A stretch of DNA of 64,000 bases from Phycisphaerales bacterium (GCA_020639075.1 JACKHI010000001.1:310001-374000), one strand, 5' to 3'. Shown: positions 51,164 to 61,005, numbered from the stretch's first letter. Numbers and translations: made by a program. Notes: a model not told the origin generated them from the letters alone.

Positions 51164-53713
51164 TTGGCTGAAGAATCGAGAAGATCGCAGATCCTGAAGA
51201 ATTGCCGGCTCGTCGGCGGCGTCGTCTTTTGCGCGTTCGCCTGGATGTCGATCCTGACATTCAGCGATCTGGACTGGCCCAATCTCGCCGTCTGGCCCCA
51301 TCCGATGCCGACCTTGAACGCCTGCGGAAAGGCCGGCGCCTGGTTCGCATTCCAGTTCATTCATTACCTCGGCGTCGGCGTGTATCCACTCTTCTTTCTG
51401 CTCACAGTCGCAGCCGTCGCCCAACTGCTGCGCAGGGAGATTCGTGATCTTCCGCTCCGCGCGACGGGGGCGATGCTGCTCGTCGTCGTGACGTCGGCTG
51501 CGGCCGCTCTGATCGACGCGATGCCCGAAGACGGCCTGATTGAAGGCCGCGGCGGTATCGTCGGCGCCGCGATCGCCAATCTGCTGAAGACCTATCTGGA
51601 GACCTTCGGCAGCACACTTGTTGTCGCGACAGTCTACATCGTCGGCTTCATCCTGACGGCCGACGAATTGATGTCGAAACTGCCGCGTGCGATCAGTCGT
51701 CTGAAAGCGGCGACGATTCAGGTCTTCGGCGCTTGGCGCACCGCCGGGCAGGTCCGTCGCAAGGACCTCCCGATGATCGGCGCCGGGAACAACGCCACGA
51801 ACACGCGACCAACTAGATCGAAGAAAACCGACAGCCTGAAGGCGGATGAGGACGAATACGAGGAAGCGGAGCCGTCCGCAGTCGTTGACGAAGAGGACTC
51901 GACAGACGACGGGCCGGAAGAGGCCGACGTCGACGAAGCCTACGACGACGAAGACTATGACGATGAGGACGAAGAGTACGACGACGAGGAGTACGAAGAC
52001 GAGGACGAGGAAGAGACAGAGGAGCACGAGATCGAAGCGGGAACCGAGGATGAAGACACGCCGATCAATCGCGATCTTATCATTCGAATGCTAGGCCGTG
52101 ATCGTGCCCGCGAAACAAAGAAAGAGAACGCATGGCCGAAGGAACTCGGCGACTACGTCTTGCCGCCGATCGAATTGCTCGGCGATCCCGAAATTCACTA
52201 CAACGAAACGCAGGAGACTGTCGTCCGTGAAAAGGCGGAGATCCTCGAGCGCACGCTGCGCGAATTCAAGATCGACGTTCGCGTCGTTGAGATCGATACG
52301 GGGCCAGTCATCACGATGTTCGAGTTGGACCTGTCGGCCGGCACGAAAGTCAGCCACATCAGTTCGCTCGCAAACGACATCGCGAGAGCGTTGAAGGCGC
52401 CGGCCGTCCGCGTCGTGGCGCCGATTCCGGGGAAGAACACGGTCGGCATCGAAGTGCCGAATACCGACAAAGAAAAGGTCCGCCTCAAAGAGCTCATCAT
52501 GCTCGGCGGCGTCAAGCCCACGAAGATGGCGTTGCCCATTTTCATCGGAAAGGACGCCAGCGGCAATCCGCTGATCCAGGACATTGCGTCGATGCCGCAT
52601 ATGCTCATCGCGGGCACGACGGGATCCGGCAAATCCGTAGCCATCAACACGTTGATCATGTCGTTGTTGATGACGCAGCGACCGGACCATACCAAGCTGA
52701 TTCTCGTCGATCCGAAGGTCGTCGAATTGTCCGTGTTCAAGGAGATCCCGCACTTGATGTGCCCGATCGTTACGGACATGCAGAAGGCCGAGGCGATCCT
52801 CGACTGGGCGACGCAGAAAATGGACGAGCGCTACGAGCTGCTTGCCGAGGCCCAGGTTCGAGATATCAAGTCGTTCAACAGTCTCTCAAAGGAAAAGATC
52901 TACGAGCGATTCCAGGCCGAGACGGAAGAGGAGAAAATGCAGGTGCCGACGCATCTGCCGTACATCGTCATCGTGATTGACGAGCTGGCCGACTTGATGA
53001 TGACGAGCGGCAAGGACGTCGAACAGCACCTCTGCCGCCTCGCGCAGAAGAGCCGCGCCGTCGGAATTCACCTCATCGTCGCGACGCAGCGACCTCAGGC
53101 GAACGTCGTGACGGGGCTCATCAAATCCAACCTGCCGACGCGCATGGCGTTCCGCGTCGCCAGCCGGCTGGACTCGCGAATCGTCCTGGACCAGTCGGGA
53201 GCGGAAGTCCTGCTCGGACAGGGCGACATGCTCTTCCTCCCGCCAGGCTCAAGCAAAGTCGTACGATCCCAGGGAACATGGATCGAAGACGACGAAATGC
53301 ACGCCGTCCTGAAAGACTTGTCCGCCAAGGCAAAACCGCAGTTCCATCATGAACTGCAGGGACTCCGTCCGAAAGGCGAGGGAACCGGCGGCGAACGGGA
53401 TCCTCTATTCGACAAGGCCGTCGAAGTCATCGTTCGCAGTCGGCGGGGCAGCGTAAGTCTGCTCCAGCGTAAGTTGACAATCGGCTATTCGAGATCGAGC
53501 CGGTTGATCGAACAAATGGCTGAGGCCGGTCTCGTGGGCGATTACAAGGGCAGCCAGGCTCGAGAGGTGCTGATTACCGAAAAAGAATGGTCCGCCATCA
53601 AGAACCAACGGGACAAGGATCTTGATGAGGATGTCTATCAGGCCGATTTCGATGCGGAAGACGACGACGTTTACGGAACGGCGGATCTCGACACGGAAGT
53701 CGAAGCATCCTGA
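51164..53713 (+). CDS. ftsK: FtsK/SpoIIIE DNA translocase
   Basis: It pumps chromosome ends across the division septum. The frame starts at TTG 51164 (849 residues); no ATG precedes the first helix, so TTG is accepted. Four helices occupy about 18-180. A very acidic linker of Asp, Glu and Tyr runs from about 225 to 305. The motor follows, with Walker A GTTGSGKSVAI (Lys490), Walker B YIVIVIDELADLMM, and HLIVATQRPQANVVTGLIKSN (in part). A winged-helix gamma domain (about 750-815, VSLLQRKLTIGYSRSSRLIEQM) would read orientation sites. A second acidic tail ends the protein. Confidence 0.95.
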   Translation: MAEESRRSQILKNCRLVGGVVFCAFAWMSILTFSDLDWPNLAVWPHPMPTLNACGKAGAWFAFQFIHYLGVGVYPLFFLLTVAAVAQLLRREIRDLPLRATGAMLLVVVTSAAAALIDAMPEDGLIEGRGGIVGAAIANLLKTYLETFGSTLVVATVYIVGFILTADELMSKLPRAISRLKAATIQVFGAWRTAGQVRRKDLPMIGAGNNATNTRPTRSKKTDSLKADEDEYEEAEPSAVVDEEDSTDDGPEEADVDEAYDDEDYDDEDEEYDDEEYEDEDEEETEEHEIEAGTEDEDTPINRDLIIRMLGRDRARETKKENAWPKELGDYVLPPIELLGDPEIHYNETQETVVREKAEILERTLREFKIDVRVVEIDTGPVITMFELDLSAGTKVSHISSLANDIARALKAPAVRVVAPIPGKNTVGIEVPNTDKEKVRLKELIMLGGVKPTKMALPIFIGKDASGNPLIQDIASMPHMLIAGTTGSGKSVAINTLIMSLLMTQRPDHTKLILVDPKVVELSVFKEIPHLMCPIVTDMQKAEAILDWATQKMDERYELLAEAQVRDIKSFNSLSKEKIYERFQAETEEEKMQVPTHLPYIVIVIDELADLMMTSGKDVEQHLCRLAQKSRAVGIHLIVATQRPQANVVTGLIKSNLPTRMAFRVASRLDSRIVLDQSGAEVLLGQGDMLFLPPGSSKVVRSQGTWIEDDEMHAVLKDLSAKAKPQFHHELQGLRPKGEGTGGERDPLFDKAVEVIVRSRRGSVSLLQRKLTIGYSRSSRLIEQMAEAGLVGDYKGSQAREVLITEKEWSAIKNQRDKDLDEDVYQADFDAEDDDVYGTADLDTEVEAS

Positions 53714-53901
53714 TACAACGAGTCGTAAGAATGCGACGCCCGCAATTCTACGAAGCTGGCGGAGCTCATCGATTGCCCCCGTGACGAACCGCGATCGCGT
53801 TGGGCTGGTTTCTGATTCGTCTACGGTGGGGGGCGAAGCTCAGGGAAGATCGCCTCTGGGTTGAACTGCCGATCGCACGTCGCTCGGAAATCCGTAAAAA
53901 C

Positions 53902-53937
53902 AAAAAAACCGGTGCAAGCCAGACAGCTCGCACCAGT
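53902..53937 (-). terminator. rho-independent terminator of the zinc-finger gene
   Basis: On the minus strand ACTGGTGCGAGC / GCTTGCACCGGT (one G-T pair) closes a 6-nt loop and is followed by seven Ts. It lies about 30 nt past the stop at 53968, between that gene and the convergent ftsK end. Confidence 0.85.
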
Positions 53938-53967
53938 CATTTCGTTGTCAAGTTTGCGTACTTTGAA

Positions 53968-54261
53968 TTATGCCAAAGCGACTTCAAGTTCACGCAGTTT
54001 GACTCGGGCTTCCGCGCGAGCCGCTTCGATCAGATCAGTCAGCTCATGCAAGTGCATTGAGCCCAGATTGACACCAGCGAAGGATCGCGACGACCCTGCC
54101 GTCTTCTTGTTCTTGCTTCCGGGCGGTCGTCCACGTCGCCGCCCTGACGTCTTCGCCGCCTTCTTGGCGGGTTTAACGCCGTGGCTGCTCATATGGCGAG
54201 CGAGATGCGCCGCCATAGAGAACTTCCTGCCACATTTGGTACACGTTAGGTCTTTTGCCAT
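53968..54261 (-). CDS. small DNA-binding protein with classical C2H2 zinc finger and AT-hook
   Basis: The protein has 97 residues. Residues 7-27 match the eukaryotic C2H2 consensus exactly: Cys7-x2-Cys10-x3-Phe14-x5-Leu20-x2-His23-x3-His27. A Lys/Ala-rich linker leads to an AT-hook, RRRGRPPGSKNKK (core Arg43-Gly-Arg-Pro46), which binds the minor groove of AT-rich DNA. The last 27 residues form one amphipathic helix (LTDLIEAARAEARVKLRELEVAL), likely for self-association. GGGTGAG lies upstream of the ATG and a terminator follows, so it is a single-gene unit. It is most likely a nucleoid or regulatory protein. Targets are unknown. Confidence 0.88.
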   Translation of the reverse strand: MAKDLTCTKCGRKFSMAAHLARHMSSHGVKPAKKAAKTSGRRRGRPPGSKNKKTAGSSRSFAGVNLGSMHLHELTDLIEAARAEARVKLRELEVALA

Positions 54262-54909
54262 GATGCTAACTCACCCTTTCGAAATGAAAAAACCACCCCT
54301 TACTTCTGGCAGACAATAATGTGGAAATTGCTCGAAGTAAAGGGCTTATGGCGCCATTCGAGGCCCGCCATTGCATGCATAAAATTTATGCACATAACAC
54401 CATTGTGTGTCTGCACGCAGTGTGGATAGTCGAAGCGTCCCGGCCGAGCCAATCACCGATCTGTCGGCGACGGCATGAAGAAGTGACTATGCCGGGTGTC
54501 AACTACCAATACACGCAATGGAATTACCATCGGATCCGTGCACCGAAATCGCAGGCCTTGTGACGGACATGTACGATCACTTAACCGAGCGTCGCATTAG
54601 GCAGGATTGATGAATCCAGAACGACCGCACTCAACGGGATGTCGTCTATTCAGCATCCTGAGATCTTGCGCACAATCCGACAGAGTCGTCGATACGTCGT
54701 CCGAAAAAGCAATCAACTGTCGGATCGCTTGGCACGAAGCATCCGAGATTGAATCCTCGACTCATCACAATCGGACTCAATCGCCTCACATTGCGGCGGG
54801 AGACTCTCTCGGACTGCAGTTTGCGAATAGGCTGCAAAGACGAGTTGCTGCAACGCCGGCGATGTGGGTCCGCCGGCGAGCCCATCATCCGCGGGATTGA
54901 TTTCGTGCG
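54262..54909. other. intergenic stretch, no gene seen
   Basis: About 650 bases lie upstream of the zinc-finger gene and past the end of the phosphoesterase gene. Short frames on both strands lack motifs and ribosome sites. A hairpin of CGCCGGCG arms (54854-54878) lies 32 nt beyond the phosphoesterase stop and may end its transcript, but it has no T-run. The part at 54340-54420 is notably AT-richer than its surroundings. Confidence 0.5.
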
Positions 54910-55902
54910 TCAGCTTTCGTCCGCCGGTGCTTTCCACCCGTAATTCACGTATTCCCGATCAAAGCTCCCGTTGCTGTAGAGGTTCAGGATAGCGTAGCCC
55001 TCGTCGAATTCCTGATGTCTGCCTTTCCACCAGTTGCCGGAAACGGCGCCATTACACAGGTACGTCACGCCGTTGTAGTCAACCCGATCGACGAGATGCA
55101 GGTGGCCGCTGATGCATACCTTGACGTTGGGGTGCTTGGAGAATAGGTCCTTGATCCTCCGAGCGTCGATATGAATCCACGCGCCGGGCACTTTCCAATC
55201 GCCGGACTCTTCGCAATCGCCGTCGAAATAGGCAGCGGCGGACAGGATGGGAATGTGCGAAAGGACCAAGACGGGCGTGGAGGGATTCGTTTTTGCCAAA
55301 TCGTCGGCGAGCCATTCGAATTGCGGTTCGTCGAGCCGGGCTTTGTAGCTTTCTCCGTCCGGGTAAGTGCTGTCGAGTACGACGAAATGCCAGCCGGCGC
55401 GATCGAAACTCCGAAATCGATTCGGAATCCCGAATTCGTCGATCGCCCATTTCTTTCCGTACATATCCTCACTTCCCGAACAACCGCTCTTGGATTTCGT
55501 CCATCCCCAGATGTCGTGGTTCCCGATGCAATGCACGACAGGTAGCGAGCACTCATCCTTCAGAACCTTCTTCCACAATTCCCATTGCAGCTTCGTCCGC
55601 GCTTTGTCCTGTCGAAGTGAGTCCATGATCGAATCGCCGCCGTTGAAGATCATGTCCGGCTTGTCGGCAAGGGACTGGGCGTGCCGAAGACACGCGGCGA
55701 ATCCATGGTCCGCCATTCGTTCCGGCTGAATGTGAATATCCGTCATGTGCGCAATGCGCAACACGCGTTTTTCGCGGCTGTCGGCAGGTTTTCGTCGGTC
55801 GTCGGCTGCCCAGCCGATCGAGGCGTGTGTCAGGCCTGTCGTGGCCACGGCGGCACCGAGCGTCGTCTTCAGCAGTTCGCGGCGATTAAGATCTGTCGGC
55901 AT
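54910..55902 (-). CDS. Tat-exported calcineurin-like metallophosphoesterase
   Basis: AAGGAGG before ATG 55902 and the Tat signal NRRELLKTTLGAAVATTGL fix the start; 330 residues. The metal-site motifs occur in order: AHMTDIHIQ (Asp, His), IFNGGDSIMD (Asp), CIGNHDIWG (Asn, His), VLSHIPIL (His) and ISGHLHLVD (GHxH). This is a complete set for a two-metal phosphoesterase acting outside the cytoplasm on phosphomono- or diesters. Substrate unknown. Longer frame sequence upstream (to 56025) is not needed. Confidence 0.92.
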   Translation of the reverse strand: MPTDLNRRELLKTTLGAAVATTGLTHASIGWAADDRRKPADSREKRVLRIAHMTDIHIQPERMADHGFAACLRHAQSLADKPDMIFNGGDSIMDSLRQDKARTKLQWELWKKVLKDECSLPVVHCIGNHDIWGWTKSKSGCSGSEDMYGKKWAIDEFGIPNRFRSFDRAGWHFVVLDSTYPDGESYKARLDEPQFEWLADDLAKTNPSTPVLVLSHIPILSAAAYFDGDCEESGDWKVPGAWIHIDARRIKDLFSKHPNVKVCISGHLHLVDRVDYNGVTYLCNGAVSGNWWKGRHQEFDEGYAILNLYSNGSFDREYVNYGWKAPADES

Positions 55903-56221
55903 GGATAAGCCCTCCTTCGGCGGTGCCGTCTTAACCGGCTGGCCTAGCGGCAGAATAATCAAACAGGTCCTGCGAACAAAGGTCCGAAGTTGTGAAGAGT
56001 TGATGAACGGCAAGCCCTGACGCAACGTTCAACGACTGGAAAGTGCTTGGTTCATTCTAATCCAAGAAAAAAGGGCGGGCAATGAATCTCAACGATTGAC
56101 CGGGCGAATTCACAGAGAGTGTTGAGAATCACGAATGTCGCCTGGCCGAATTCGACACTCGCCAGTCCGTAGAGGGCGGATCGGATTCGAGAACTTGCCC
56201 CAGGGAGATTAATATCGAATC
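55903..56221. other. divergent intergenic region, nothing recognised
   Basis: About 320 bases lie between the phosphoesterase and the SRPBCC gene. No gene or clear regulatory motif was seen. Confidence 0.45.
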
Positions 56222-56746
56222 ATGACGGGCACTTCGACGGCAACGTCAGTCGCAGCACGCGTGGACGCTTCGGTATCGCTGACGCCCAGTGCGAAGGTGC
56301 GCGGCGGTCATCTGCTATGTGCCCGGTTGTTCGTTGATCGTCCGATCGACGACGTGTTTGCGTTCTTCTCCGACGCCCACAATCTCCAGAGGATCACGCC
56401 GCCGGATCTCGACTTCAATATCCTGACGCCGGCGCCGATCGACATGCACGCCGGCACCCTGATCGACTACAAACTTCGCGTCCACGGCATTCCGATTCGA
56501 TGGCGAACGCTGATCAACGCCTGGGAGCCGCCATACCGATTCGTCGACGAGCAGTTGCGAGGCCCTTATCGCATGTGGCATCACGAACACCGATTCGAAA
56601 CCGCCGAAGGCGGCACAAACGTGTTGGATGAAGTCACTTTCAAGCCTCTTGGGGGCGCGCTCATGACGCGTCTTTTCGTCGGCCGCGATGTGAAACGGAT
56701 TTTCGAATACCGATCGAGCATCCTCAGGCAGCTGTTCGCCGAGTAA
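56222..56746 (+). CDS. SRPBCC-family (START/cyclase-like) ligand-binding protein
   Basis: The 174-residue protein has the helix-grip opening FVDRPIDDVFAFFSDAHNLQRITPP. A beta-sheet follows with IDYKLRVHGIPIRWRTLINAWEPPYRFVDEQLRGPY (in part) and WHHEHRFETAEGGTNVLDEVTF, and a long C-terminal helix. This matches SRPBCC proteins often annotated as cyclase/dehydrase or CoxG-like, which bind hydrophobic ligands. No catalytic residues are apparent. It is convergent with the dockerin gene and only eight bases from it. Confidence 0.88.
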   Translation: MTGTSTATSVAARVDASVSLTPSAKVRGGHLLCARLFVDRPIDDVFAFFSDAHNLQRITPPDLDFNILTPAPIDMHAGTLIDYKLRVHGIPIRWRTLINAWEPPYRFVDEQLRGPYRMWHHEHRFETAEGGTNVLDEVTFKPLGGALMTRLFVGRDVKRIFEYRSSILRQLFAE

Positions 56747-56754
56747 CGCGCCGA

Positions 56755-58269
56755 CTAGCAACCGCCGTCGAGTATGCATGCGACAAAGTCGGCAATGTCA
56801 TCCATATCCGTCTGCGAATCGCCATTGAAATCACCCGCGGCCGCGTCGCAAGTCGGATAGGCGGCATCAAAACCTGCCGGGTCCGAGACCGCCAGCGCAA
56901 ATGCCTCCAGATCGCCGCCGTCCACGCGTGTATCGCAATTCAAGTCGCCGGGGATGATCGGCTGCGGTGTCTGATATGCGCGAATCGTGTTGCCCGAATC
57001 GCACACCACCAGGATCCCGTCGTCGCCCATGGCCGGGCCGCCGCGTCCGATTTCCGCCACGACATCCGACCAGATCAGCGTATGCAGGTCCGCCGTGTAG
57101 CAGACAATCCTGCCGACGGCGTTGAAACCGTTATCGACGGTCCCGTTGTTCACATAGACGCGGCCGATTGCGTCGATCAGAAACTGGAAGTTGGCGGGCA
57201 TCGTCTGAATGTCCAGAACAGGATGCAGTGTTCTGTGAATCACAGCGCCCCACGACGGATCGATTGCGATAATGTACCCGCCTGGATCAATCGTATAGAC
57301 GAGACCGTTCGGACCGACGGCGTTCGTGCCGAAGACCGACGCGCCCATCGGAACGCGCCATTTCTCCACGAGCGAGACGCCCGAATCCTCGTATGCGATC
57401 AAAGCCTCGCCGACGCGATTGGCATAAAGCGTCCCATCGGGACCGACCATCGGACTGGCGTGCTGGGCGAGCCCCGCGGACGAGTCGATGGGGCCCGTGT
57501 GGTACTTGAATACCCCGCTGGCGAGCGAATACGCGCGCACGCCGATGCCGCCCGTCACGACGCCCCAGACATAAACGCGATCCGAGTCGACACTGACTGC
57601 CGGCGCTCCGCCGTTGCTTGCGGCAATCGTGTACGGCGTCTGCCATAATGTCAGGCCCGTGTTTCGATCGATGCGGGCGAGCCGATGCGTTGTGCCGTTG
57701 ACCTCACGGAGATTGCAGATGATGTCGCCGTTTTCGGCGAATGCGATCGTCTCGGACGCACTGTGATGAACGAGGTGCTGCGACTCCCAGATAACATCGC
57801 CGGTTGCAGGATCAAGCGCATACATCGTGTCCGGTTTCGGTGCGCCGTCGCCGCAACGGCTGACGTACAGTTGTCCATCGTGGACCCCGAGAACCCGATT
57901 GCTCCACCCCGGATGCGCCGGGATCACGGGAAGCTGCTTCGTCCAGACTCGCTGGCCCGTGTGAAGATCGAAGGCCTCGATGACCGACGATCCGGAAATG
58001 TCAAAAACCGACGCGACGCGGCTCGTAAAGACGAAGTTCCCCCATACGAACGGCATGTCGGCCCAGACGGCATACGTCGCGGATGATGAATCAGTCTCCC
58101 AAAGCACGTCAGCGTCGACGGGGCCGCGTTCCGTCGTCACGCTGTTGCGTGCGGAATTCCCGCCGATCGGGTTCCAGTCGGCCGTTGCGGTCGCCGCAGG
58201 TAGCGAAAAGAGGCCGACGGCGACAGCGACACAGGCGCCGCGCGCACCGATACAAATGCTCGACCACAT
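56755..58269 (-). CDS. secreted PQQ-type beta-propeller protein with dockerin-like C-terminus
   Basis: GGGGGAG before ATG 58269 and a signal peptide (ACVAVAVGLFSLPAATATA) fix the start; 504 residues. Propeller blades are shown by AFDLHTGQRVWTKQLP, ALDPATGDVIWESQ, RIDRNTGLTLWQTPY and YSLASGVFKYHTG, the usual Trp-ended PQQ-like repeats. No PQQ-binding Cys pair was seen. The end holds two EF-hand units, GDLNCDTRVDGGDLEAFALAV and GDFNGDSQTDMDDIADFVACIL, a planctomycete dockerin-like tail. It is probably a surface or secreted binding protein. Confidence 0.88.
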   Translation of the reverse strand: MWSSICIGARGACVAVAVGLFSLPAATATADWNPIGGNSARNSVTTERGPVDADVLWETDSSSATYAVWADMPFVWGNFVFTSRVASVFDISGSSVIEAFDLHTGQRVWTKQLPVIPAHPGWSNRVLGVHDGQLYVSRCGDGAPKPDTMYALDPATGDVIWESQHLVHHSASETIAFAENGDIICNLREVNGTTHRLARIDRNTGLTLWQTPYTIAASNGGAPAVSVDSDRVYVWGVVTGGIGVRAYSLASGVFKYHTGPIDSSAGLAQHASPMVGPDGTLYANRVGEALIAYEDSGVSLVEKWRVPMGASVFGTNAVGPNGLVYTIDPGGYIIAIDPSWGAVIHRTLHPVLDIQTMPANFQFLIDAIGRVYVNNGTVDNGFNAVGRIVCYTADLHTLIWSDVVAEIGRGGPAMGDDGILVVCDSGNTIRAYQTPQPIIPGDLNCDTRVDGGDLEAFALAVSDPAGFDAAYPTCDAAAGDFNGDSQTDMDDIADFVACILDGGC

Positions 58270-58518
58270 GACAATCTCCCCCAAATCAACATTTCGTCGT
58301 GACGCCGCAAGAAGCGCCGTGAACGAGGTCCGCGTCCGCCTGCCCGTCAATGCAGCCGGACGGAATTAGATGATTGTCGATTCTAATTGTGGACGAGGCG
58401 GCTCCCGAAGGAATCGAGCGCGCATGATCGGACGCGTCAGGCGAGCAACGCGAACCACGCGTGGGATCCGGCTCTTATCGGCGCACGGCCCGGAATGGCG
58501 TCCGCAAATGTGCGGCGG

Positions 58519-59337
58519 CTAGACAGGCGTATCGTTGGATGACCCCGTTGCATTGAAGATCATGTCCGAATGCCGGCGAGCAAGATACTCCCACCTGATA
58601 AGGTATGACACGGCATGCTCGACGTCTGGTGAGGTTCGCCGATTGTGCGGAATCGCTGCCGCGCGGATGGGCGCCTCAAGCAGACGTCGATCTGTCGCGA
58701 CCCCAACCATCGCCGCGTCGATCATCTCAATGAGTTTGAGCGCGTTGGAGCCGTCGCTGAGGCCACGCTGTCGTCCCAGGCACAGGAAGTCGAATACGTC
58801 CGTGACAATCCGAACTGGTTGTGCCGCCGATTCATGTCGAAAGAACGTGATGAAGGTGGCATGCTGGTGTCGACGCCGTCGTACCTGGTTGACAGTGATC
58901 GGCGATCGAGAACCTCGAGGTCCATGTCGGTAGTTGCACTCGGAATACTCGATACTGGATTCCATCGTCGCCGTAGTCTTCGTGCCCATAACGACGAGCG
59001 AGATTTCTGTGCGCGACATCGACACTTGCTCGCCGCGTTTGTCCTCAAAAATCAAGCCGTCGTCGATCCGGCCCAGTCGAAAAGCCGAGAAAGGCGGCTT
59101 CGGCGGCAGGTCCGCCTCCCGATAAACGATTCTCGCGAGGTCGGCGTGTTGCAGCTGTTGAGCCAGTTCCATCGCGCCCGCCGCATCGCTTCGAAAGGCA
59201 AGCGAGCGCGGAAAAACCGAAAGGAGGCGAAGGCGGGCATCATACGACGACAGCCCGATCGCCTTGGAAACGTGCTCAATGACCGCTCGCGTCGGAGGCT
59301 GCGGCACGGCGACGGCAATGTGAAATCGATCGATCAT
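58519..59337 (-). CDS. hypothetical protein, 272 residues
   Basis: No family was recognised. The N-terminal 120 residues have alternating helix and strand character (MIDRFHIAVAVPQPPTRAVIEHVSKAIG is partly shown by its first twenty residues). The C-terminal half is basic with several Arg/His-rich stretches (RRRRHQHATFITFFRHE). No signal peptide or membrane helix is visible, so it is cytoplasmic. It stands alone between a sparse region and the dockerin gene. Confidence 0.65.
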   Translation of the reverse strand: MIDRFHIAVAVPQPPTRAVIEHVSKAIGLSSYDARLRLLSVFPRSLAFRSDAAGAMELAQQLQHADLARIVYREADLPPKPPFSAFRLGRIDDGLIFEDKRGEQVSMSRTEISLVVMGTKTTATMESSIEYSECNYRHGPRGSRSPITVNQVRRRRHQHATFITFFRHESAAQPVRIVTDVFDFLCLGRQRGLSDGSNALKLIEMIDAAMVGVATDRRLLEAPIRAAAIPHNRRTSPDVEHAVSYLIRWEYLARRHSDMIFNATGSSNDTPV

Positions 59338-59875
59338 TCCTCATCAAGAATACCCCACGGCCGCGACACAGCCGATTCGAAAGCCCATCAATTCCTCGAA
59401 TCACCGAAATCGGCACGGCGTCTCCGGTGTAAATGACTCAATGCTAGAACCTTACCGGCAACCGCCGTCACGACAGAGAGCGTCAGGCCTGCCGTCCAAG
59501 CTGGGCCGGGTGGGGTAACCGCGGCGGGGCGGGCTGCCCCTAAGTACGACTCGCCCAGCCGAAGACGGGGTTGTCGGTCGGCCGCGTTTCGCCAAGGCTG
59601 ATTCAACGTCCGATCCGACAACTTTTTGGCCGGGGCGGGTGTTTACAACGCGTGAGTGCCGCTATGATACCGTCGCGATGCGGGCGCGGTGCATCGCGCA
59701 GGTCTTTGTCGCATAGGGACATGCGACGTGGGCTGTATTGCAAGACGTCCCACCGGATCGCATTGGTTTCACTCGATAATTAAGAGTTTTCTCGACGAGG
59801 AATATCGTCGACTGGGCAACCAAGTCATAGCATCGGCTCGGATTGCCGAATCGGGACAGCAGGACTGGAGACAGC
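59338..59875. other. intergenic stretch with GC-rich structured segment
   Basis: About 540 bases without a supported gene. The part around 59500-59560 is GC-rich and can pair: GCTGGGC with GCCCAGC around an inner GGGGC / GCCCC hairpin. It did not match the core motifs of SRP RNA, RNase P RNA or tmRNA. It may be a local structure without function. Confidence 0.4.
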
Positions 59876-60547
59876 GTGACGCAGAATTCATCAGAGTCAG
59901 CCGTCGGTGATTCCGCCGTATTCTCTGCGGATTTGGAAACGAGCCGCGGCATGACCGCTCAGGGAAACGGTCTGTTTCTCAAGAAATTCCTTCAAAAGGG
60001 CAGGGGGATCTCAGCGGCGACGCCGAGCAGTCGGTTCCTGTCTGAGGCGGTTTGTGCGGCCGTCGATTTCAGCAAGCCGAGCACGATCGTCGAGGTTGGC
60101 GCCGGTACGGGTGCGATCACGGAGGTGATTCTCGAGCACCTTCGACCCCATCATCGTTTCGTGATGCTCGAATTTGATCCCGACTTCTGCGACATACTGC
60201 GACAGCGGTTTCCCAATATCGACCTCATTCAGGGGGATGTTGGCGAGATTGAGGGCCCTTTGGCAAGCATGGGGATCGGCAAGGTCGACTACGTTCTCAG
60301 CGGTCTGCCCACGCCCAACCTGCCGCCAAAGTCGCTTGCCAAGATGATGCGATGGCTTCGCCGTTCGCTTGCACCGGACGGCGTGTTTTCGCAGATCACA
60401 GTGATTCCGCTGTACTACAAGTCGTTCTATAAGCAATTGTTTGCCAACGTTGAATACGAGATGGTCTGGCTGAACGCACCGCCGGGCGGCGTCTATTATT
60501 GCAGATCTCCGCGGCGACGGGTTCGCCGAGCTAACCGCCGACGGTAA
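59876..60547 (+). CDS. SAM-dependent methyltransferase (phospholipid N-methyltransferase-like)
   Basis: GTG 59876 follows GGAG by five bases and is preferred over TTG 59843; 223 residues. The SAM-binding motif I is IVEVGAGTGAITEVIL, followed by motif II RFVMLEFDPDFCDILRQRFP and IDLIQGDVGEI. The region before, GRGISAATPSSRFLSEAV, and VDYVLSGLPTPNLPPK after the core resemble PmtA-type enzymes (LFLxxxLxxPxxxGAVxPSS and SGLP). These methylate phosphatidylethanolamine. It could also be an rRNA adenine dimethylase relative. The C-terminus is very basic. Confidence 0.85.
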   Translation: MTQNSSESAVGDSAVFSADLETSRGMTAQGNGLFLKKFLQKGRGISAATPSSRFLSEAVCAAVDFSKPSTIVEVGAGTGAITEVILEHLRPHHRFVMLEFDPDFCDILRQRFPNIDLIQGDVGEIEGPLASMGIGKVDYVLSGLPTPNLPPKSLAKMMRWLRRSLAPDGVFSQITVIPLYYKSFYKQLFANVEYEMVWLNAPPGGVYYCRSPRRRVRRANRRR

Positions 60548-60810
60548 CTCCACCCCAGTCGAATCACGCTATACCGAACCGGTGCCGGCAAACTGGCCTG
60601 CGATTCAGTATTGAAATCGTCCACGTAGTCCGTCGACACGCACCTCGTCGCGACGTCCACACGGTCTGAATAAGCCCGCTGAAACTCTATTGATTCCTGC
60701 AATTTCGCGACAAGGAATGGATGCGCGCAGAAAGAACCCTCGATACGAATGTACCGTCGGGCATTGTCGCTTGACTGTTCGGAGTGTATCCGTGTGAGAG
60801 GAGCAGCGTA

Positions 60811-61005
60811 TCAGGCGGGCATTTCTGCCGTCTTCTGAATTCGCCGCTTGGCCTTGCGGAAGTTTCGCCGATTGCGATCGGACGGCTTTTCGTAGTAGGC
60901 TGTGCGCTTCATTTCGCGCAGGACGCCTTCGCGCTCGCACATCTTCTTCAGTCGGCGCATCATTGCCTGCACGGGTTCACCTGGACGGGGCTTGACCTTG
61001 ATCAT
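60811..61005 (-). CDS. rpsU: 30S ribosomal protein S21
   Basis: A 64-residue basic protein with the bS21 pattern: VKPRPGEPVQAMMRRLKKMCEREGVLREMKR (in part) and YYEKPSDRNRRNFRKAKRR. The start at 61005 follows AGGAGG with a long 12-nt spacer. It acts on the 30S platform near the 3' end of 16S rRNA. The gene is solitary here, not next to dnaG as in enterobacteria. Confidence 0.93.
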   Translation of the reverse strand: MIKVKPRPGEPVQAMMRRLKKMCEREGVLREMKRTAYYEKPSDRNRRNFRKAKRRIQKTAEMPA

